A stretch of 64,000 nucleotides of DNA from assembly GCF_019929225.1 (NCBI RefSeq), contig NZ_JAHZPA010000001.1:762805-826804 (forward strand), in the 5' to 3' direction. The position numbers and the translations under genes were made by a program. The DNA comes from Streptococcus sanguinis. GTDB lineage: Bacteria; Bacillota; Bacilli; Lactobacillales; Streptococcaceae. Every line of letters begins with the position of its first letter. Position 1 is the stretch's first letter. Under the pieces are notes generated by a model. That model saw nothing but the letters and a program-made list of their open reading frames with translations, was not told where the DNA came from and made no database searches. Shown piece by piece: positions 42,529-50,949 of this stretch.

Positions 42529-43602
42529 TCAGGAGTTCAAATTCAATTCAAAGAGTCCGTACTCATGCTTGTCTCCTTGCAGTTCTGCCGCATAGTGGCG
42601 CGTGACGGTTTTTTGATGAATCAAGGCTCCAATAGCTGATGTCTGACGCTTCTGCGCTTCTTTAAAAATCGGATAGGCCAAGGCAGAGCCCAATCCCAAG
42701 AATTCCTCATCTACCCCTAGATACATAATCATATAGCGTTTGGGAAAGCGCTTGGTCCAAAAAAGCTTGGCCAGATTGAGAGGAGTCAGTTTTTGATAAA
42801 CCAGAGAACCGTAGTCTGGCATAGCAATCAGAAAACCAGCTAGCTTGCCCTCCTTATAGGCCAACTTAACCATAGAAAAATCAAGAATATACTGGTATTT
42901 TTGAAAAATCTGACTGAACTGCTGACTGGAAATAGACCTATAAATTGGGAAATCTTGATAGAGGCGATTGAGGAGCTCAAAAACCTGCAGCGAAGCTTGA
43001 TCCCACTCCTTTTTCTTTGGAGAGCAAATGTTAAAACCCGCTTCTTCAAAAGACTCAAAGCGATGAGCCAGCTTATCCTGATGAGTTTGATTGCTGACCT
43101 TGGGATAAAAATTGGACAGATAGCGCTCCTTGACCTCAAAACCAGCAGCCTGCCATAACTCAGGATAATAGTCTGGATTATGAGGTTCTCCAGTAAAAGG
43201 GAGCTCCTCTGTTCCAGTCAGCTGCATTCGATAGCCCAGCCAAAAACTTGCTTGTACGGGACCGATTATCTTAATCGCTCCGAGACTGCGAGCAAAACCT
43301 GCTAAATGCTCGATAAAAGCAGATGCAATCTGTTGATCATTGATCGACTCGAAAAATCCCAAGTAAGCAGCCTCATCATCTGGATAGAAGGTCAGAAGCC
43401 CTCGAATACAAGGCCGACTGTCCACATAGCCAATAAAGGCATAGGTTTCTAAGTCAGAACTCAGCGGGTGACTGTCTTCAATCAAAGCTAGTTCTTCCTC
43501 TTTCGACTGCATGAGGTGGTCTGGCTGGTAAATCTGTTTGGGCAGGGCTAGAAAATCGTCCAGCTCTACAGTATTAGGTTTGACTGGTTTAATTTCCAGC
43601 AT
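42529..43602 (-). CDS. GNAT-fold acyltransferase, YghO-like
   Basis: A 357-residue protein resembling the YghO family of long GNAT acyltransferases: an N-terminal IYQPD segment, GFFESINDQQIASAFIEHL, the GP-x-x-x-S turn in IIGPVQASFWLGYR, and NPDYYPELWQAAGFE. The C-terminal half has a second GNAT-like unit (KLAGFLIAMPDYG, YMIMYLGVDEEFLGLGSAL). The acyl donor (acetyl or longer acyl, CoA or ACP) is unknown. It is the last gene of the cluster and overlaps the gene before it by 14 bases, with AAGGAGG as ribosome site. Its place after a decarboxylase that would leave a free amine suggests N-acylation of a lipid head group; that is inference only. Confidence 0.7.
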   Translation of the reverse strand: MLEIKPVKPNTVELDDFLALPKQIYQPDHLMQSKEEELALIEDSHPLSSDLETYAFIGYVDSRPCIRGLLTFYPDDEAAYLGFFESINDQQIASAFIEHLAGFARSLGAIKIIGPVQASFWLGYRMQLTGTEELPFTGEPHNPDYYPELWQAAGFEVKERYLSNFYPKVSNQTHQDKLAHRFESFEEAGFNICSPKKKEWDQASLQVFELLNRLYQDFPIYRSISSQQFSQIFQKYQYILDFSMVKLAYKEGKLAGFLIAMPDYGSLVYQKLTPLNLAKLFWTKRFPKRYMIMYLGVDEEFLGLGSALAYPIFKEAQKRQTSAIGALIHQKTVTRHYAAELQGDKHEYGLFELNLNS

Positions 43603-46072
43603 GGTCTTCCTCCTTGATCAGTCGAATCTTGCCAGTAAGGCCATCCATCTCAATCCAATCACCGTTTTGCAGCTGGCTGCAGACACCTCTGACATTGACA
43701 ATGGAAGGAATACCCAACTCGCGGGAAATAATGGCCGTGTGCGAGAGCAAAGACCCCTGCTCTGCAATGACACCCTTGGCTTGGGTCAGAAGATAGACCC
43801 AGCCCGGATCGGTCATCTTGGTCACGATAATCCGGTCCTGAGCAAACTCAATCTCCTGCACATCTTCCACGACCAAAACCTGAGCCTTAACGCAGCCAGG
43901 CGAGCAACCAATCCCTTGTAAGGCTTGATTGCCCGTATTATGACTGCTGGTACGGTTTTGCGGTTTCAGGTATTTCTCAAAGACCTGTCCTGCAAAAATA
44001 TAGCGACTAAAGGTCTGCAGTTCCTTATCAGCCTCCAACTTCTCCCGACGCTCGGCTATCAAGCCACTGACATCTCTGGGCTTTATGGTCAACTCAAACA
44101 GCTCTTCCTTTGTCAGGTAAAAAACATCGTCAGGCGTAGCCAGCAACTCTCGCTCGGCTAATTGCTGACCCAATGTTCTGAAAATCTGCCGCATCATACC
44201 GTAGATCCGTGTGCGGTTTAAGCGGGAGCTTTCCCGATATTTAACACCAGTCATGGCTCGCTTGCGAAGAAAATTCGTCCACCAGCCTGATTTTTGCACC
44301 TCTTCTTCAAGTTTCTGAGGTGCCAACTTCTTCTCCTCTTGCTGGCACATTTGCAGCAGGAGCTTGAGCAGACGCTCTGGATGCGTTCGAAAAGTTGGAG
44401 TTTCTAACTTCAACTCTTCTGGAGCCCGATCACCAAATTCATGGATAAAATGAGTAATTTCTTGGACCAAAGGATGATGGCGACTTAGAAAAACTGCTGG
44501 ACTTTCACTTGCCATAGCCTGTCTAATCGCTGCATTTTCTTCTGCTTTTAACTGAGCTGTTAAAGCCTGCAGCGCCAAGGCTGGCCTCATACTTTCAATT
44601 TGCTCGATTCCCGCAATCTCAGCCTGAACAGCACCGCCACGACGCGACTTCTTCAGGAGTCCAGTATAGACAAAAGCATAGAGGTCATTAACCAGCGTAA
44701 TGTCCCAGTGAGCCAGAATATCCTCTTTCAGCTTGCTGACCAATCCAATCAAGGTCTCCGCATCTGCGTCGGGAGAAAAGCTCGTTTCGTATTCGAGCTG
44801 AATCTGAGCAAACTGTTCTTCCAATTGTCGCATTTGCTTGGGTGCCGTCCAAAACTCTCGGATGATTCGGAGCATGATTTGCAGGCGTTTGAAAGCAGAC
44901 AGGTGTACCGGCATCTGAGGCACCTCTGTCTCTCGCACTCCCAGCATATCCTGCCAGATAGGAATGATTTTTTTCGAAAAAGGCAGAAGCTGCAGTAGCT
45001 GATACCAGCTCTGAATCTGATAATAGACTCGGCTATTGACCGGCTGCAGCATATTTTGAAAGGTGGCTTCATAGGCAGCCAACTCAGGGGCATCCTTACC
45101 AACTAAGCGCTGGGCCAGACTTCGAAAAATACTAGCATAAGCCTCTTGAATAAAGCTAATGGTCAGAGGACTGGAAACGCCCGGATAGCTCTCGACAATA
45201 TTACTGTTATCAAGAATAATCTGCTGTCCCTCTGGCAAAGTGGTAATAGGTCGTGCCTGCAAGAGATAGAGCTGGCCATTTGCGAAGGTGAACTCCATAT
45301 CCATATAAGGTCTAAAAAGCTGGCTTACCTGACCAGCCAAGGTCTGTAACTCCGCAAGTTGTTCCTGTGATACGTCTGGTGAGTTCTCCGTCTGCTCTGT
45401 ATAAAAGAGCTGGTCCTTGGGATGGAGCGTCACCATCGTTGTAGGAATCTTATCCTCCACAACCTTATTGCCCAAACCCCGACCGATAACAATGATATGC
45501 TCGTTCAGAATGCCCTTGGGATTAGCTGTGAAGTAAATCCCAGACAAGTCTCCCTCCTGCATGATCTGAACAAGGCAAATCATCTGTGCCTGCTTCAAAG
45601 ATAGTCCCTGCTCAAATAGATAGCTAAGTGCTGACTCCTGATAAAGAGAGAGCAAGGTCGCTTGGATAGCTTCTTTAAGCCCATCTGGATTCACATTGAG
45701 CTGACTCTCAAACTGACCGGCAAAGGATGAGGCCTTCCCATCCTCAATGGTAGCAGATGAGCGGACTGCAAAGCGACAGTCTTTCTGAGAAAACTCCTGA
45801 TGAATCCAGCTTTCTGCTGCTGTCAGATCTTCCCGCGCAAACTGCTCTTTAGCCCAATCCTGGAGTTGCTGACTGAGTTGGGACAAGTCCAACTCTCCAG
45901 ACCGATAGGCTGCTTCCATCCGCTCCAAGTCAGCAGAGCTGGCAGATTTTTGAAAAAAGTCAAAAGCAAACACAGCAAAGTCAGGAATCGGCAAACCAGC
46001 AGCCTGCATTTTCAGCAAATGATAGGCCTTGCCTCCGACCTGGTCAAGCCCTGTCTGCTTGATTCTTTTCAT
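43589..46072 (-). CDS. Rifampin-phosphotransferase-like enzyme (PEP-synthase family), second copy
   Basis: An 827-residue protein from ATG at 46072 (an in-frame TTG lies just before). N-terminal ATP-grasp domain (1-280): VGGKAYHLLKM, FAVRSSATIEDGKASSFAGQ, MDMEFTFANGQLYLLQARPI. Helical substrate domain (about 290-720): FGDRAPEELKL, RESSRLNRTRIY, PDDVFYLTKEEL. C-terminal phosphohistidine domain (about 740-828): SLLSHTAIISRELGIPSIV with the active His. The His domain is last and no PEP-binding barrel follows, so the layout is that of rifampin phosphotransferases, which use ATP to give AMP, phosphate and a phosphorylated substrate. In this cluster the substrate is more likely a lipid or polyprenol than a drug. 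Its ATG shares a base with the ubiA-like stop. Confidence 0.82.
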   Translation of the reverse strand: MKRIKQTGLDQVGGKAYHLLKMQAAGLPIPDFAVFAFDFFQKSASSADLERMEAAYRSGELDLSQLSQQLQDWAKEQFAREDLTAAESWIHQEFSQKDCRFAVRSSATIEDGKASSFAGQFESQLNVNPDGLKEAIQATLLSLYQESALSYLFEQGLSLKQAQMICLVQIMQEGDLSGIYFTANPKGILNEHIIVIGRGLGNKVVEDKIPTTMVTLHPKDQLFYTEQTENSPDVSQEQLAELQTLAGQVSQLFRPYMDMEFTFANGQLYLLQARPITTLPEGQQIILDNSNIVESYPGVSSPLTISFIQEAYASIFRSLAQRLVGKDAPELAAYEATFQNMLQPVNSRVYYQIQSWYQLLQLLPFSKKIIPIWQDMLGVRETEVPQMPVHLSAFKRLQIMLRIIREFWTAPKQMRQLEEQFAQIQLEYETSFSPDADAETLIGLVSKLKEDILAHWDITLVNDLYAFVYTGLLKKSRRGGAVQAEIAGIEQIESMRPALALQALTAQLKAEENAAIRQAMASESPAVFLSRHHPLVQEITHFIHEFGDRAPEELKLETPTFRTHPERLLKLLLQMCQQEEKKLAPQKLEEEVQKSGWWTNFLRKRAMTGVKYRESSRLNRTRIYGMMRQIFRTLGQQLAERELLATPDDVFYLTKEELFELTIKPRDVSGLIAERREKLEADKELQTFSRYIFAGQVFEKYLKPQNRTSSHNTGNQALQGIGCSPGCVKAQVLVVEDVQEIEFAQDRIIVTKMTDPGWVYLLTQAKGVIAEQGSLLSHTAIISRELGIPSIVNVRGVCSQLQNGDWIEMDGLTGKIRLIKEEDHAGN

Positions 46073-46971
46073 CAAAGTACCCCCATCAAGAGATAAACAG
46101 CAACGGACAGAACCATGGTCGTCTCTGTGATATAAGTATAACGCTCCACCCGCTCCCGGATATTAAAGCGAGTCGGATCCTTGATAAACTGCTCAAACTG
46201 GACGGTCATCCAGATGACATTCAACACCAAGACTACCACTCCGACATGGGAAATATTCCAGAGGAGGACAAAATTGGTCAAGATATCCAGCAGCGTCACA
46301 ACCTCAATGAAACGAGTGGCTTTTTTGTAGCCAAAAAGCATAGAATAAGTCACATACTCGGTCTCGTCTTTTGGCGCCCGAATCTTGCGGCAGACTTCCC
46401 AGATCAGACTTGGGAAATACATGGTAAAGGCCAGCAAGACGGTCGGCAGGGACAAGAGAGGCAGATTGTACTTGTAGCAGACGAAAGAAATCGTATAGAG
46501 ATTCAAAATCATCATGACTGGGTTATGGGTCACTAGAGCTAGAGGCAAAGAATTTTGAATTTTGTCTCGCTTAAAAAACCAGAAGGACATGAGGGTTCCG
46601 TAGATATAGAGGAAGAGGAACCAGCCGATATTGTTCATAAAGAGGATATTGAGCAACACTGATACAGCTACGATAAAGCTGAGGGCAATAGCCAAGTCCT
46701 TCTTTTTCACTCGTCCAGATGGCAGAGCTCGATGAGGAAAGAGCCGTCTGTCGGTCTCATAGTCCTTGAAATCATCCGCAATCCGCAGAATCATCAGAAA
46801 GACAAAAATCGTAAAAATTCCGATCAACTCCTGATGGTCAAAGTGAAAGGTGGTCACTCCATCATTGAGCAAGAGGACAAAATAAATCTCAAAAAACATG
46901 ATGGCAGCCACAAAAAAGCGCGGCAGCAAAGGAAACATTTCCTTATAATAAACAGCTAATCGTTTAAACAT
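46072..46971 (-). CDS. UbiA-family integral membrane prenyltransferase
   Basis: A 299-residue membrane protein with about eight to nine helices. The first Asp-rich motif appears as RIADDFKDYETDR (about residues 62-74), and a second polar motif as EVCRKIRAPKDETEY (about 190-204), the two magnesium-diphosphate sites of UbiA enzymes. Such enzymes move a prenyl chain from its diphosphate to an acceptor (quinone precursor, haem, sugar or glycerol phosphate). No quinone genes are near. It overlaps psd by 16 bases and touches the following phosphotransferase gene, so it belongs to the same operon as the lipid head-group genes. The closest functional analogy by context is archaeal digeranylgeranylglyceryl phosphate synthase. 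Confidence 0.8.
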   Translation of the reverse strand: MFKRLAVYYKEMFPLLPRFFVAAIMFFEIYFVLLLNDGVTTFHFDHQELIGIFTIFVFLMILRIADDFKDYETDRRLFPHRALPSGRVKKKDLAIALSFIVAVSVLLNILFMNNIGWFLFLYIYGTLMSFWFFKRDKIQNSLPLALVTHNPVMMILNLYTISFVCYKYNLPLLSLPTVLLAFTMYFPSLIWEVCRKIRAPKDETEYVTYSMLFGYKKATRFIEVVTLLDILTNFVLLWNISHVGVVVLVLNVIWMTVQFEQFIKDPTRFNIRERVERYTYITETTMVLSVAVYLLMGVL

Positions 46972-47828
46972 AGCTTTTCTCCAATCTTTTCACCCATTTG
47001 AATCTGGGTTTCTATTCCGAGGTCTGAGTAAGTCAGGATATCCTGATCCAAGCGAATCGTGTCTGCCGGATAGAGGACAAGAATGGTTGAGCCGCCCAGA
47101 CCAAAGCAGCCCTTCTCCTGTCCCCTAACCAAACGGTCCTGATTGTGATTGTATATTCTTCCGACCAAGAGAGCCCCTACTTCCATCTGCAGGACAGGTC
47201 CTAGGTCGGCATCTAAAAGACAGTATTCTCTTTTATTTTCCTTGTAAATCAAGCGCTGCTTCTGGGCTACCTGTCTGACTGTATGCAAGCGGCCTTTGAT
47301 TTTTCGTCTTCGGGTAATTCTGCCGGATTCAGCTGCCAAATAGCGGTGCAGGTCTTCCACTCCCAAGCGATAGACAAACGCTGTTCCGCCAGTGAACAGC
47401 TGAGCTAACTCTTCATCCAACAGTAAGTCAGCTAGTCTGTATGTCTGCCCCTTAATTGTCAGCCGTAAGTCCTGACTGATGGTAAAAACCTCTAACTTAG
47501 CATCCGCCACTGCCAGTACTTGACTGTCAGGACAGATTGGACGCAGTTCTGGCTTGATTTTCCGCTGGAAGAAAGCAGCAAAGTTAGGATAGGGGCCATC
47601 TTCATAGTCAGCCAGATTCAGCTGATAATTTTCTACAAAAGCTGCTATTTTCTTGCGAGAAAAAGGAGTGTAGTCTTTCAAAGTCAGAAGATAAGACAGG
47701 CTAGGTCGGGTCAAGATAGGCAACAAGAAGCGACCCCAAGTAGTCCCATAAAGCTTTTCTAACAAACCCGCCTTGTATTCTGTCGGTTCCACCACTTGGC
47801 CAGTCTTTCTTTGATAGACCTTAACCAT
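46956..47828 (-). CDS. psd: Phosphatidylserine decarboxylase family protein
   Basis: A 290-residue protein of the Psd family. These enzymes cut themselves at a Gly-Ser bond to form a pyruvoyl group, then decarboxylate phosphatidylserine to phosphatidylethanolamine. The C-terminal cleavage region is visible as KGCFGLGGSTILVLYP, with the Ser of GGST (instead of the usual LGST) as pyruvoyl source. Middle stretches YPNFAAFFQRKIKPELRPI and the His in VEDLHRYLAAESG fit the family. The ATG at 47828 overlaps the end of the synthase gene by 8 bases. Streptococci usually have no phosphatidylethanolamine, so this gene is unexpected; the real substrate may be a different seryl lipid. Confidence 0.85.
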   Translation of the reverse strand: MVKVYQRKTGQVVEPTEYKAGLLEKLYGTTWGRFLLPILTRPSLSYLLTLKDYTPFSRKKIAAFVENYQLNLADYEDGPYPNFAAFFQRKIKPELRPICPDSQVLAVADAKLEVFTISQDLRLTIKGQTYRLADLLLDEELAQLFTGGTAFVYRLGVEDLHRYLAAESGRITRRRKIKGRLHTVRQVAQKQRLIYKENKREYCLLDADLGPVLQMEVGALLVGRIYNHNQDRLVRGQEKGCFGLGGSTILVLYPADTIRLDQDILTYSDLGIETQIQMGEKIGEKLCLND

Positions 47829-48453
47829 GGGGCAGAACCCCCAGACCAATCAGACTTGCAACAGCTAAAATCGCAAAGACTAGGTAGGCCAGCTTATTTG
47901 GCTTGGGGATACGGCAGTTATAGACAAATAGGAAGGTCAACAAAAGAGACAAGCCCAGCCACACCCAAGCAAAGAAACCAGGTGCCAGCCATTGACAGAC
48001 CAGATAGGTCAGAGGGAAAAAGAGGGCGCTGTAAGTGACGGGCAATCCGATAAAATAGGCCCCAGATCCTTCATCATGCTTGGCCAAGCGGTTAAAATGC
48101 GCCAAGCGCGTGACGGCTGCTAAGACATAGAGGACAGCTAAGATGATATTGGCTGCACCCAAGGGCAGCTGAGTCATGAGGAGCACAGCTGGAAGAGCCG
48201 CAAAGCTAATCATGTCGCACAGCGAATCAATCTCAATGCCGAAGCGCTTCTGGCTTTCAGTCCGCTTCATCCGTCTCGCCACCACACCATCAAAAAGGTC
48301 ACAGATACCGCTAACGATAAAGGCCATCATGGCTAGCCGCAGCTGGGACTGAATAATGGCATAGACTGCCAACAGTGCAAAAGCAGCGCCCATATAAGTC
48401 AGGATAACAGATTTGTCGTATTCACCGATAAACAAAGGTTCATTCTTCTTCAT
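47821..48453 (-). CDS. pssA: CDP-alcohol phosphatidyltransferase (phosphatidylserine synthase, PssA-like)
   Basis: A 210-residue membrane enzyme with about six to seven helices. The family signature D-x2-D-G-x2-A-R-x8-9-G-x3-D-x3-D is present in two parts: GICDLFDGVVARRMKR and, just after, FGIEIDSLCDM. These enzymes exchange the CMP of a CDP-lipid for an alcohol. The following, overlapping gene is a Psd-family decarboxylase, so L-serine is the likely alcohol and the product a phosphatidylserine-type lipid. The gene overlaps the upstream phosphotransferase gene by 14 bases. Confidence 0.85.
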   Translation of the reverse strand: MKKNEPLFIGEYDKSVILTYMGAAFALLAVYAIIQSQLRLAMMAFIVSGICDLFDGVVARRMKRTESQKRFGIEIDSLCDMISFAALPAVLLMTQLPLGAANIILAVLYVLAAVTRLAHFNRLAKHDEGSGAYFIGLPVTYSALFFPLTYLVCQWLAPGFFAWVWLGLSLLLTFLFVYNCRIPKPNKLAYLVFAILAVASLIGLGVLPHG

Positions 48454-50935
48454 GAATTCTTATTTCTCCTCTTCTTCCATCTAAAGTAACCAGCATGCCA
48501 GTTTCTAGCAGCCGAGTTGCATTTTTGGCGCAAACCAGAGCTGGAACCCCGCATTCCCGAGCGACAATGGAGGCATGGCAGAGAACCCCGCCATACTCTG
48601 TTACAAGACCGCCTAGAATACCGAAAACATAGCTCCAGCCCGTATCTGTATAGCGAGTGACAAGAATTTCTCCCGGTTCAATCATCTCAATATCAGCCAA
48701 ATCCAAGAGAACTCGAACCCGACCGGTCACCTGACCGCTGCTGGCTGGCATTCCCGTCAGCAGAGCCTGACTATCATGGGCTACCTCTTCCAGGCTCATC
48801 TCCTTGTCAGTCAAATCCCCCGCTGGCTCAAAATTCCGATAGGCCTGGCAATAATGCCGATTATCTGCTGCTTCTTCTTGGATCTGGTCAGCAGTCTTTT
48901 CCCCTTCCATAAAGGCAGTCAGACTTTCTTTCTTAATGTAAAAAATATCTTGAAAATCTTTTAGAAAGCCTCGCTTTTCATAGGCTCGGCCGAGTTTGAG
49001 GCTAATCTGACGAATGAGGTGGTAATAGCGCGTGGAAATATCCTTGAACTCCTCCCGCCACCAGAGCAAGTTTCGCAGGTCTTCGCTGATTTTTTCTATC
49101 TTTTTCTGCTTGGCTCGAGATAGATGAGCCAAATCCAGCTCAGACTCTGAGACAAGACTGAGCGAAGCTTTAGCCGCTTGGTAGTAAGATGAATCAGCAA
49201 CCAACCGCTGGACTGCTGTCATAACCTGATGAGCATCTTCTTCATAGCTAGCCACTCGCAAGTCCAGCTCCCGTGCCGAGTGATAGCCAAAATCCTTTTG
49301 GAAATTCTTAATCTTGATGAAATCTGCTCGCTCAGGATATTGTGCAGCCAATTCCTGCAATTCTTCCACTGATAGCTTCAGCCAGTCGTCTGTCAGATTT
49401 TTATCTGCCAAAACAAGATCCGCAGCTTCCAGCATCCTAGCTAAAGGCTTGGTATGCGAAACATTTCCCAACTTAGCAATCAGTTGGAAAAATTCATCAA
49501 CCGTCAGCCATTTGAGCAGACTGGTCTTTTTCATAGACAGCTGGACCGTATTAATGTAGGCCTGCCAGAAATAAGTTCCCTCACTGTCTAAATAAACCTG
49601 ATTTAGCACTAACTGCCAAAGACTCTCGACCTGCCGCAGTGGGCTTGGATCGTCTAGTTCTCGTATTTCTTGATTCAGGCGGTTAAATTGCTGGCGCAAC
49701 TCTTGCAGCTTGTCTGGCGCCTGATGCAGAAAAGTCTTAGTTACTTTTTGCGTTTTCAAGGCTACCCGCAGGAAATTCAAGATCAAGGATGGACTTAATT
49801 TGCTGGTGAAACCTTGGCCTTGGTAGTCTTTATTGACTCCCAGCTCATCATCAAAGTCTCGCTCAATATAGCCCGGAATCTGCTCCATGCCTTGCTTGAC
49901 CACGCCTAAGTTCCAGAAAGGCCGAGCATAATGGAGACGCATTAGCGGCGGCATCACACCTTCAGGCTCTAGGCCAATTGCCAGCAAAAAGCTGGAGAGT
50001 GCCTCTTGCCAAGAATGGCAGTAAAGGCTCCACATCAGGTTTGGACAAGGCTGAGCCGCCACGCCACCGTCCCGAAAATTCGCTGTCGTCCAGCGACCAC
50101 TGTCAATTTTAGTTGGTACTGTCGTGATGGGCCGAGCCTGCAGCAGATAGACTTGCTCTTGGACAGCACACCACTCAATATCCATCGGCCGACCAAAATA
50201 CGCTACAATCTGCAAAACTTGCTCGTGCAGCTTCTGCAAGACTGCCAGAGGCATTTCAACTTTTTCAAACTGGCTCCAGGTCGGCTTGTACCAAGGAAGA
50301 GTCAGCTGCTCAGGATTGACTTGGCCGCTAACCAAGCTCTCAGCCGATCCTTTCATATACTCTAATAGCATGGTCTGGTCCCTATTAGTTGCCACATCTA
50401 GGGAAAAGCAGACACCGCTAAAGTCAGGCTTAATCTGCTCCTGGATTAGCACTGCCATAGCAAAATCCTGCTCTGCCAGACCCTGGCGCTGCCAGTAGGC
50501 CAAAGCTTCTGGATTAAAGAGGGAAAGCAGACAAGAACGAATGCCCTGCTCAATTTCTGACAGTGTCCGGCAATTGCCAATCGAGTCATATTGGCCAGCA
50601 AACGACATGTTCTGTCCATCTTCTAAAAGAGCACTGCTTCGAACGATATAAGCTTGATTTTCCTGACAAAATGCTGCTAACTCTCGCTGCCAGGTTGGAT
50701 ACAAAGGATACTGCTGCAAACGCTCCGCAATTTCCTCTTTGCCAATTTCGATTAATTCTTTAAGTCCCTCTTTTGAGTATTCTGGCAGAGCTGCGCTTAG
50801 CCAATCCATTACTTGGTCCGCAGACAAAATCAAACCATTAGGAACCGAATGCCCCAGCTGACAGAGGTTGATTAACTGATTTATTTTACCGCCATAGACG
50901 GCCGAAGGCTCTTTTTCCAGCCATAGTTCTTTCAT
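48440..50935 (-). CDS. Rifampin-phosphotransferase-like enzyme (PEP-synthase family), first copy
   Basis: An 831-residue paralogue of the enzyme at 43589-46072, with the same three domains: N-terminal ATP-grasp (YGGKINQLINL, YIVRSSALLEDGQNMSFAGQ, MDIEWCAVQEQVYLLQARPI), a helical substrate domain (FGYHSARELDLR, WWREEFKDISTRYYHL, FQDIFYIKKESL) and a C-terminal phosphohistidine domain (GGVLCHASIVARECGVPALV). The two copies differ widely in the substrate domain, so they probably act on different molecules. ATG at 50935 with GGGAG six bases upstream is chosen over a GTG six codons earlier. It lies 14 bases after the CarS-like gene and overlaps pssA. Confidence 0.82.
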   Translation of the reverse strand: MKELWLEKEPSAVYGGKINQLINLCQLGHSVPNGLILSADQVMDWLSAALPEYSKEGLKELIEIGKEEIAERLQQYPLYPTWQRELAAFCQENQAYIVRSSALLEDGQNMSFAGQYDSIGNCRTLSEIEQGIRSCLLSLFNPEALAYWQRQGLAEQDFAMAVLIQEQIKPDFSGVCFSLDVATNRDQTMLLEYMKGSAESLVSGQVNPEQLTLPWYKPTWSQFEKVEMPLAVLQKLHEQVLQIVAYFGRPMDIEWCAVQEQVYLLQARPITTVPTKIDSGRWTTANFRDGGVAAQPCPNLMWSLYCHSWQEALSSFLLAIGLEPEGVMPPLMRLHYARPFWNLGVVKQGMEQIPGYIERDFDDELGVNKDYQGQGFTSKLSPSLILNFLRVALKTQKVTKTFLHQAPDKLQELRQQFNRLNQEIRELDDPSPLRQVESLWQLVLNQVYLDSEGTYFWQAYINTVQLSMKKTSLLKWLTVDEFFQLIAKLGNVSHTKPLARMLEAADLVLADKNLTDDWLKLSVEELQELAAQYPERADFIKIKNFQKDFGYHSARELDLRVASYEEDAHQVMTAVQRLVADSSYYQAAKASLSLVSESELDLAHLSRAKQKKIEKISEDLRNLLWWREEFKDISTRYYHLIRQISLKLGRAYEKRGFLKDFQDIFYIKKESLTAFMEGEKTADQIQEEAADNRHYCQAYRNFEPAGDLTDKEMSLEEVAHDSQALLTGMPASSGQVTGRVRVLLDLADIEMIEPGEILVTRYTDTGWSYVFGILGGLVTEYGGVLCHASIVARECGVPALVCAKNATRLLETGMLVTLDGRRGEIRIHEEE

Positions 50936-50949
50936 CAAAAACTCCCATC

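Noticed and set aside
43589..50935. Calling the two large enzymes PEP synthases or PTS enzyme I
   Set aside because: The phosphohistidine domain is C-terminal and no PEP/pyruvate barrel follows; the middle domain has Rph-type motifs.
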